A stretch of DNA of 12,182 nucleotides from NCBI GenBank assembly GCA_001800495.1, contig MGVM01000036.1, positions 1 to 12,182 of the forward strand. Reading direction: 5' to 3'. Shown one piece after another: positions 6,447-11,312 of this stretch. The notes beneath the pieces were generated by a model that saw only the letters and a program-made list of their open reading frames with translations, ran no database searches and was not told where the DNA came from. Position 1 is the first letter of the stretch, and every line of letters starts with the position of its first letter. A program made the translations under genes and the position numbers. This DNA comes from Elusimicrobia bacterium RIFOXYB2_FULL_48_7 (GTDB lineage: Bacteria; Elusimicrobiota; Endomicrobiia; CG1-02-37-114; XYA2-FULL-39-19).

Positions 6447-6471
6447 AATTGTTACTTTTTTCGTAACAATT
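6447..6471. repeat. Hairpin formed across the left IS junction
   Basis: AATTGTTAC in the flank (6447-6455) is the exact inverted copy of the IS tip GTAACAATT (6463-6471), separated by the 7-nt TTTTTTC that forms most of the target duplication. The flank therefore resembled the element's own end before insertion. Confidence 0.6.
6455..6462. repeat. Target site duplication, left copy
   Basis: CTTTTTTC directly before the left terminal repeat, identical to 8433-8440. Eight bases is the duplication length characteristic of the IS66 family. Confidence 0.92.
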
Positions 6472-6485
6472 AAGCCGTTACAAGA
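6463..6485 (+). repeat. IS66 left terminal inverted repeat
   Basis: Begins GTAACAATTAAGCCGTTAC and continues AAGA, identical over 23 nt to the complement of 8432-8410. It contains its own small inverted pair, GTAAC and GTTAC, spaced by 9 nt. Confidence 0.95.
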
Positions 6486-6551
6486 AGAACGGGAATACCC
6501 TTGCGGACACAAAGAATCCATATTTGACTAAGATATGCAGATGCTGTTGTG

Positions 6552-7943
6552 CTACGGGGAATAATTTTGCAGTTGTTTAAGTGATAGGTTTTGTCCTGAA
6601 TGGATACCTTTCAATAAATCCAGTACAGGGTAATTGTTTGAGGCAGCAGTTTGTATAAGTGACATCATAGTCTGATGATTTTCCATCCCCGCAATAGAGC
6701 GTGTCCCGAAAGTAATCTTGCGCAAAATAACATTAGGCCTGATCTGGCGCTCAACGAAGTTATTATGAGCAGGGATATGAGGCAGGTCAAGGCACAGCGT
6801 AAGTTCGTGCTGCCTGTTTTTGAGCTTTCTTCTGAATTTATCCGGGACGGGATAAGGCAAAGGTATGGATAGCAGTGATTTTAATTGTGACTTTATATAT
6901 CCTCGTATTTCCAGGAACTGTATTTTGTCAAACTTGCGGGAATTCTTATTAACGGCTATTATTTTTTTTACAAGTCTTTTGAGTTTTGCGCAGAACGCCC
7001 TTACCCTTGAACTATTTGGGAATCTCTCAAGCAAACGTTTATTTATTCTTAAAAGATGCACCAGGCATTTCTGCTGCCTGTAAGTATCCGCCAACTTATT
7101 ATAAGTACTGAAGAAATCGCTTAAAATAATTCCATTATAGTCATTGCCAATATTTTCCCTTACCACCCTTGATTTTCTGCTTCTATCTATGCAATAAAAC
7201 GTCATGTCTTTGTTCGCCATACACCATAACCAGAAGTTCCTGCCGTCATTGGGCCAGCCGGTCTCATCCACATGCAAATACTTCGTTTCTTTCAGGCTGT
7301 TCTTAATGTCCTCATAAATAACGCTGCCCTTATGCTTTGCCTGATTGTCAAACCCGTATAGGGATGACTTTTTTACATTCAAGTTAAAAAACCTGTCAAA
7401 GAAATCTTCTATTTTGCCATAGGATAACCCTGATTTGTAATGCAGGTAATTGGCTATACCTTTCGCCCCAGGGCCGATATAACTTCCCGGTAACTCGTTC
7501 TTGCCAAGACCCCGGGAGGTTTTCCGGCAGTTTCTGCAATAATAACCGTGATGCCGGTAAAGTGTTACTTTTACCCTTGGCATTATTATATCTTCCTGTA
7601 TATGGTCATCGTGGCTGGCGCATTTGGTTAATTCTTCGCTGCCACAATAGGGACACTTCTCAACAGAAACTTCTATTTCTTCATCTATGCGCTCTGGCTT
7701 TCCCCTGGTCCTGCCAATATGCCCTACAGGGGCGCCGCGCTTTTTGGGCAGGTGGTCAATAGAATCCTTGTCTTTTTGCCTGTTATCAGCTTTGAACACT
7801 AATCCTTTTATTTCTCTTAGCTCATACTCCAATTGCCGGTTCCGGCACAAAAGTTCTTTTTTCTGCGCCCTTAACTTTTGTATCTCCAGTTTATAAGTAT
7901 CAAGGCACTTGCAGGCCCGGCACCGGTATTTCTTTTTAGCCAT
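6552..7943 (-). CDS. IS66-family DDE transposase
   Basis: A 463-residue transposase, full length for the IS66 main transposase (tnpC by convention). In order: an N-terminal Cys motif CRACKC (residues 8-13) and a coiled-coil leucine-zipper-like helix (about 15-50); a zinc-binding domain with CPYC (97-100) and CRNC (136-139); the catalytic core with HVDETGW (Asp226), LSDFFSTY (Asp276) and NNFVERQIRP (Glu398); and the conserved FGTRSIAGMENHQTMMSLIQT (written here in two parts: FGTRSIAG and MENHQTMMSLIQT) near the C-terminus. All three catalytic residues are present, so it looks functional. It cuts and joins element ends for transposition. The ATG at 7943 overlaps the preceding gene by 8 nt and lacks a Shine-Dalgarno site, suggesting translational coupling. 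No intrinsic terminator is visible between the stop and the left end. Confidence 0.96.
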   Translation of the reverse strand: MAKKKYRCRACKCLDTYKLEIQKLRAQKKELLCRNRQLEYELREIKGLVFKADNRQKDKDSIDHLPKKRGAPVGHIGRTRGKPERIDEEIEVSVEKCPYCGSEELTKCASHDDHIQEDIIMPRVKVTLYRHHGYYCRNCRKTSRGLGKNELPGSYIGPGAKGIANYLHYKSGLSYGKIEDFFDRFFNLNVKKSSLYGFDNQAKHKGSVIYEDIKNSLKETKYLHVDETGWPNDGRNFWLWCMANKDMTFYCIDRSRKSRVVRENIGNDYNGIILSDFFSTYNKLADTYRQQKCLVHLLRINKRLLERFPNSSRVRAFCAKLKRLVKKIIAVNKNSRKFDKIQFLEIRGYIKSQLKSLLSIPLPYPVPDKFRRKLKNRQHELTLCLDLPHIPAHNNFVERQIRPNVILRKITFGTRSIAGMENHQTMMSLIQTAASNNYPVLDLLKGIHSGQNLSLKQLQNYSP

Positions 7944-8268
7944 GTTTTTTTGCTTTAAGTATTTCCAAGTTAATGGTGCTTATTTTACATAACTTGTCCC
8001 ATAACTCATTGTATGCTTTCATACCAGCTTTCGCTTCTTTTATGTGTTTTTTACTTATCAGATATACTTTCTGTTTGCCTACACCAAATTGTGCTGCCAC
8101 ATACCAATACGGGCCATGCTTGTGCTTTTTGTCTTTGTGGCAACGGCAACCCTTATTACCGCAGGTCCCGTAATACTTCCTCATGCTGCCACGAACTATC
8201 TTGCTCCAGTCCGGCAGCGAGTTTATCACCCCTGCCCTGTCTTTCTCCAACTGCGCTATGCTTTGCAT
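7936..8268 (-). CDS. DUF6788-like small zinc-ribbon protein encoded by the IS66 element
   Basis: A 110-residue protein with a compact Cys pattern CGNKGCRC (Cys36, Cys41, Cys43) followed by HGPYWYV (His51). A basic C-terminal part ends in a helix (about 76-105). This matches what I remember of DUF6788, a family often found next to transposases; the function is not known. A nucleic-acid-binding helper of the transposase is a reasonable inference from the zinc-ribbon pattern and the position as first gene of the element. A strong AAGGAGG lies 5-6 nt before the ATG at 8268, and a consensus promoter lies just upstream. Its end overlaps the transposase start by 8 nt. Confidence 0.82.
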   Translation of the reverse strand: MQSIAQLEKDRAGVINSLPDWSKIVRGSMRKYYGTCGNKGCRCHKDKKHKHGPYWYVAAQFGVGKQKVYLISKKHIKEAKAGMKAYNELWDKLCKISTINLEILKAKKHG

Positions 8269-8281
8269 AAAGGCCTCCTTG

Positions 8282-8305
8282 CCTAACCATTGTTTACTTG
8301 TTAGG
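8282..8305. promoter_or_regulatory. Inverted repeat at the IS transcription start
   Basis: CCTAAC (8282-8287) and GTTAGG (8300-8305) form a 6-bp inverted repeat with a 12-nt spacer. It sits between the -10 box and the Shine-Dalgarno site and spans the expected start near 8300. It could be an operator or, if transcribed whole, a leader hairpin limiting translation. Confidence 0.45.
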
Positions 8306-8306
8306 T

Positions 8307-8335
8307 ATTATACAAAACCAACGCAAACTTGTCAA
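8307..8335 (-). promoter_or_regulatory. Consensus sigma70 promoter of the IS66 element
   Basis: On the minus strand TTGACA (8335-8330), exactly 17 nt, then TATAAT (8312-8307): 12 of 12 consensus positions at optimal spacing. Initiation near 8300 gives a leader of about 32 nt ending in AAGGAGG before the DUF6788-like gene. Confidence 0.85.
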
Positions 8336-8409
8336 TACCCCTGCCAAAAATTGCTTGGGTGAGGATGGCTAACGATTTATTGGGTTGGTTCTATCTATGA
8401 GGGATGGTC

Positions 8410-8432
8410 TCTTGTAACGGCTTAATTGTTAC
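8410..8432 (-). repeat. IS66 right terminal inverted repeat
   Basis: Perfect 23-nt inverted match to 6463-6485; the outer end is the C at 8432. Confidence 0.95.
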
Positions 8433-8440
8433 CTTTTTTC
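8433..8440. repeat. Target site duplication, right copy
   Basis: CTTTTTTC immediately outside the right terminal repeat, identical to 6455-6462. Confidence 0.92.
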
Positions 8441-8553
8441 TTGATACTGTCTGTAAATAAATTTTTCAATGTTTCTTCCAGAAACAGCGGCTTTTGAGAT
8501 TACGCTAAACTTTTCCCTTTCTACTACCTTTCTTAAGTGAATTTAGATTCAGT

Positions 8554-8630
8554 TTTTGTAGCGGTCCGATTTATCGGACAATACTAGGATAACTTCATAT
8601 AATTGCGTGATGAATCACGCCGCTACAAAA
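8554..8630. repeat. Compound palindromic element: outer 11-bp arms enclosing two hairpins
   Basis: TTTTGTAGCGG (8554-8564) is a perfect inverted match to CCGCTACAAAA (8620-8630). Inside lie GTCCGAT-TT-ATCGGAC (8564-8579) and GCGTGAT-GA-ATCACGC (8605-8620). Both have 7-bp stems and 2-nt loops, and they are separated by 25 nt. The arrangement resembles a paired REP/BIME-like or MITE-like unit. The first hairpin core recurs at 1524-1535 and 9160-9173. Confidence 0.75.
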
Positions 8631-8712
8631 TTCATAAGGAAATTATTTCTACAAAAGCCTTTATCTAAGAAATTCTCAAGGATTCTGCCACAAACATTTA
8701 CAGAATATTTCT

Positions 8713-8765
8713 GGGACACAATAGATAATTCGCCTGGGGAGTTAAGTATTGTGTCCCCGGAATTT
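8713..8765 (+). repeat. TGTGTCCCCGGAAT hairpin repeat, copy 3
   Basis: GGGACACAATA (8713-8723) pairs perfectly with TATTGTGTCCC (8747-8757) over a 23-nt loop containing TAATTCGCCTGGGGAGTTAA, and the unit continues CGGAATTTT. It is the best-preserved copy. It lies just downstream of the stop codon of the membrane protein gene and could attenuate its transcript. Confidence 0.75.
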
Positions 8766-8772
8766 TCGGAAT

Positions 8773-9087
8773 TTATGCTTTATCTATTGCAAATCCAAGA
8801 AGTGCCCCTAAAATCATTGTCATTATTGATATCGGCAACAGGGAAAATGGCTCTTTCCATGCGATAAGAATTGCAGTTGGCAGTAAAACCAGAAATGAAA
8901 CAATTATTCCTTTAATTACAGGCGGCATTTTGAAGTCAACCGAAGAAATTATCAGCCCGACTATTACCCACATTGAAAATGCCGAAATATTCGCGTCCCA
9001 TGTTAACCCCTGGAGCATCATCGGTATCACATCAAGTATTCCGGCAATTGTCCCAAAAATGATTCCAGCAATTTTCTTCTTGTTCAT
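8773..9087 (-). CDS. Small uncharacterised four-TM membrane protein
   Basis: A 104-residue, very hydrophobic protein with probable spans at about residues 5-26, 33-50, 56-77 and 82-101 and a basic start (MNKKKIAG). Charged residues inside or beside spans (Asp19, Asp31, Lys78, Glu79) and the Gly-rich GTIAGILD and LGALLGFAID segments suggest a packed helical bundle. I have an impression of similar orphan proteins in other bacteria but cannot name a family. It lies alone between repeats, after the terminator of the polysaccharide block. A weak AAAGG lies about 13 nt before the ATG. Confidence 0.68.
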   Translation of the reverse strand: MNKKKIAGIIFGTIAGILDVIPMMLQGLTWDANISAFSMWVIVGLIISSVDFKMPPVIKGIIVSFLVLLPTAILIAWKEPFSLLPISIMTMILGALLGFAIDKA

Positions 9088-9112
9088 CTTACAATAACCT
9101 TTACTAAAACAA

Positions 9113-9145
9113 CTGGATACCTGCCTACTACATGCAGGTATGACA
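9113..9145. repeat. ATACCTGC hairpin repeat, copy B (inverted relative to copy A)
   Basis: ATACCTGC (9117-9124) pairs with GCAGGTAT (9134-9141) across 9 nt, within TGGAT...ATGACA. Its complement aligns with copy A at 1550-1583, with the same stem and loop lengths. One stem position differs from copy A in both arms together, so pairing is kept. Confidence 0.65.
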
Positions 9146-9159
9146 CAAATTCTAAAACA

Positions 9160-9173
9160 GCCGATAAATCGGC
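9160..9173. repeat. CCGATAAATCGG palindrome followed by ACTACAAAA
   Basis: GCCGAT-AA-ATCGGC, a 6-bp stem with a 2-nt loop, is followed by AACTACAAAA, which echoes the CTACAAAA outer arm of the compound element at 8554-8630. It looks like a half unit of that family. Confidence 0.55.
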
Positions 9174-9179
9174 AACTAC

Positions 9180-9203
9180 AAAAAAACGGCCTATTTCAGG
9201 CCG
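9180..9203 (-). terminator. Intrinsic terminator of the polysaccharide block
   Basis: On the minus strand CGGCCT, loop GAAAT, AGGCCG (9203-9187), then seven T (9186-9180). The hairpin overlaps the epimerase stop codon at 9193-9191. It marks the end of the glycosyltransferase-aminotransferase-epimerase transcript. Confidence 0.85.
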
Positions 9204-10183
9204 ATGGATTTCATTTTTTTGACGTTGTAGTAGTTGATGTCTTCCCAGTTCTTTATGGTGCCGTCGTCAAAGGCCTTTTTGATGGCCAGGACGGCGTCCC
9301 TGATGGTCCTTTTCGGGGTTAGCCCCAGCTCTTTCTGTATCTTGGCCGAGGAAATGTGGTAAGACCTGTTGTCGTCGGTGGGAACGGTTTCCACGGGCAC
9401 GTCTTTGCCTATTGCTTCCTTGACAATCTCGGCAATTTTGCTGACGGTGTGGTTTTCGTAGCCGGCGTTGAATATTTTGCCGGCAATTTTCTCTTTCGGG
9501 ATGTCCAGAAGGGCGATATAGTAGTCAACAATGTCGTCAACATGCATGTTCGGCCGTTTCTGGCCGCCGCCGAAAACGGTAATCTTGTTTTTCTTGATGG
9601 CATGCGCGGTGAGAATGTTTACCGTGAGGTCCAGGCGGAGCCGCGGGGAGTATCCGCACACCGTCGCCGGCCTGAGGATTACTGATGTCATGCCGGGAAT
9701 TTGTTCTTTAAGCAAAACTTCCTCGCAGAGCGCTTTGTATTTTGAATAATACGTCAGCGGGTCAAGAGGTAAATCCTCCGTCACGTTTTCCACGTCTTTC
9801 ACGCCGTAAACGCTGGAACTGGAAGCGTAAATGAACCTTTGAACACCTGATTTCTTGGAAACATCCAGAATGTCAAGGAACGCGTTGTAGTTTATGCTCT
9901 TGCTTAAATCCGGGTTGAGCTCATAGCTGGGATCGTTGGATATGCAGGCAAGATGGATGACTGTATCAGCGCCGGGAATGGCTTTTTCAAGGAGTTTCCT
10001 GTCGCGGATGTCTCCCTTGTAGAGTTTGAAATTTGGTTTCTTGAGCGTGTCGCCCAAAACTTCTTCCCCGTAAATGCAAAGGTCCAGCACGCGCACGTCG
10101 TGCCCGAGCGCGACCAATTTCGGAGTGAGGACCGCGCCGACATAGCCCGCGCCGCCCGTGATAAAAATAGTGTGTTTGTTCAT
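9191..10183 (-). CDS. NAD-dependent nucleotide-sugar epimerase/dehydratase (extended SDR)
   Basis: A 330-residue extended short-chain dehydrogenase/reductase of usual length. The Rossmann motif GGAGYVG is at residues 10-16, GDIRD near 57-61 (adenine side), HLACIS near 77-82, YASSSSVYG near 119-127 with the catalytic Ser, and the Tyr-Lys pair in YSKYK (Tyr146, Lys150). RPATVCGYSP and the RPNMHVDDIVD segment near residue 210 are sugar-nucleotide binding landmarks. Such enzymes epimerise or dehydrate NDP-sugars in the cytoplasm; whether this is a 4-epimerase, dehydratase or reductase cannot be read from the motifs. The start overlaps the aminotransferase stop by 4 nt, indicating a coupled operon. 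This fits a pathway in which this enzyme and the aminotransferase act on one sugar nucleotide. A terminator overlaps the end of the gene. Confidence 0.93.
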   Translation of the reverse strand: MNKHTIFITGGAGYVGAVLTPKLVALGHDVRVLDLCIYGEEVLGDTLKKPNFKLYKGDIRDRKLLEKAIPGADTVIHLACISNDPSYELNPDLSKSINYNAFLDILDVSKKSGVQRFIYASSSSVYGVKDVENVTEDLPLDPLTYYSKYKALCEEVLLKEQIPGMTSVILRPATVCGYSPRLRLDLTVNILTAHAIKKNKITVFGGGQKRPNMHVDDIVDYYIALLDIPKEKIAGKIFNAGYENHTVSKIAEIVKEAIGKDVPVETVPTDDNRSYHISSAKIQKELGLTPKRTIRDAVLAIKKAFDDGTIKNWEDINYYNVKKMKSIGLK

Positions 10184-11295
10184 TTCTTGTAAAATTTCCT
10201 TACCGTTTCAATCGTGTACTGAACCTGCTCGCTTGAAAGGTGCTGGTGGACCGGCAGTGAAATTATTTCCTTGCACTGGGCCTCGCAGATCGGAAAATCC
10301 CCCTTTTTATATTTTAATCCATGGTTCTTGCTGCAGTTTTGCAAATGCATCGGGATGGGATAATGGACTTTCGCTTCAACGCCGTTATCAATGAGGTATT
10401 TCAGCAGGCCATCCCTGTTTTTTACCCTGATTATGTAGAGGTGGTAAACATGGCGGACATTTTTAAGGCGTTCCGGGATTGTAATGTATTCTTTCAGGTC
10501 CGCAAGGCCTTCGTCGATTTTCTTCGCGTTGGCTATCCTGGTGTTGGTGATGAATTCCGCCTGCTTGATGAGGTTCAGGCCCACTATCGCGTGAATGGTG
10601 TCGAGCCGGCTGTTGTAGCCGTAAATCTCAACTTCGTCCCGGTTTTTCAAGCCGTGGTTCCTTAAAAGTATAAGTTTTTCCCTTAGTTCTTTTGAATTGG
10701 TGACAATGAGCCCGCCGTCACCCCAGACATTCAAATTTTTGAGCGGGTGCAGGCTGAAACCGGCAAGCGAGCCGAAATTGCCTACGATTTTCCCGTCAAT
10801 TGACGCGCTTATTGCCTGGCAGGCGTCTTCAACTACAAGCAGTTTATGCTTTTTGGCAATTTCCATAACCTTTTTCATGTTGGCAGGGCTTCCCGCGTAA
10901 TGAACGGGCATTATTGCCTTTGTTTTTTTGGTAATCGCTTTCTCAATGAGGTTTGCGTCTATGTTGAACTGCTCTTTGTCAATATCTACATAAACCGGCT
11001 TCGCGCCTGATGCCACAATGGCGCCCACGGTGGCAATAAATGTGTTGGGCGCGGTGATGACTTCGTCGCCCGCTCCGATGCCGAGCGCTTTCAAGCTTAA
11101 AAACAGGGCGTCCGTACCTGAGGCAACGCCGACTGCGTACTTCGCGCCGCAAAGCGCGGCGAATTGCCTTTCAAATTCATCCACCTGGGGCCCTATGGTG
11201 AGCTCGGCTTTTTTAGTGATCTCTTCGCGGATGTCGGCAAGAATCTTGTCTGGGTTGGAAAACTGGTCCATAAGGTAAGAATAGGGTACTTTCAT
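10180..11295 (-). CDS. DegT/DnrJ/EryC1/StrS-family sugar aminotransferase (copy 2)
   Basis: A 371-residue PLP-dependent aminotransferase with SGTDAL (59-64), VVEDACQAISA with Asp157 and Gln160, and SLHPLK with Lys186 as the expected cofactor lysine, followed by the normal GDGG. The late RNHGLKNRDEVEIYGYNSRL stretch and VEAKVHYPIPMHLQ complete the family pattern. It is clearly paralogous to the enzyme at 337-1452, with nearly the same length and long shared blocks, but the differences are spread along the protein, so it is not a recent duplicate. It aminates a keto-sugar nucleotide, probably one handled by the adjoining epimerase, with which it overlaps by 4 nt. GGAGAGG lies ahead of the ATG at 11295, 17 nt after the glycosyltransferase gene. 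The specific sugar is unknown. Confidence 0.93.
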   Translation of the reverse strand: MKVPYSYLMDQFSNPDKILADIREEITKKAELTIGPQVDEFERQFAALCGAKYAVGVASGTDALFLSLKALGIGAGDEVITAPNTFIATVGAIVASGAKPVYVDIDKEQFNIDANLIEKAITKKTKAIMPVHYAGSPANMKKVMEIAKKHKLLVVEDACQAISASIDGKIVGNFGSLAGFSLHPLKNLNVWGDGGLIVTNSKELREKLILLRNHGLKNRDEVEIYGYNSRLDTIHAIVGLNLIKQAEFITNTRIANAKKIDEGLADLKEYITIPERLKNVRHVYHLYIIRVKNRDGLLKYLIDNGVEAKVHYPIPMHLQNCSKNHGLKYKKGDFPICEAQCKEIISLPVHQHLSSEQVQYTIETVRKFYKK

Positions 11296-11312
11296 TTTAT
11301 TTACCTCTCCGT

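Larger units (their letters stand above)
6463..8432 (-). mobile_element. Complete IS66-family insertion sequence, 1970 bp
   Basis: Bounded by 23-bp perfect terminal inverted repeats (6463-6485 and 8410-8432) whose tips read GTAA inward, as in IS66 relatives, and flanked by an exact 8-bp duplication. It carries a DUF6788-like gene and the DDE transposase gene on the minus strand, plus its own consensus promoter. Both genes look intact and the ends are undecayed, so the insertion may be recent and the element potentially active. The usual IS66 accessory genes tnpA and tnpB are absent, with the DUF6788-like gene in the leading position. It landed upstream of the DUF4143 ATPase, separating that gene from the 104-residue membrane protein gene. 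Confidence 0.95.
8441..8772. other. Gene-free stretch between the IS and the small membrane protein gene
   Basis: I find no supportable gene here. The first 110 bases show nothing I recognise; before the IS insertion they were continuous with the ATPase upstream region. The rest holds a compound palindrome (8554-8630) and a hairpin repeat (8713-8765). An open frame on the plus strand across this region translates the repeats and is not credible. Confidence 0.7.

Noticed and set aside
8607..8867. Plus-strand 86-residue open frame
   Set aside because: It is made of repeat sequence (translated LSIVSPEF) and then the antisense of the membrane protein gene; no ribosome binding site or family resemblance.
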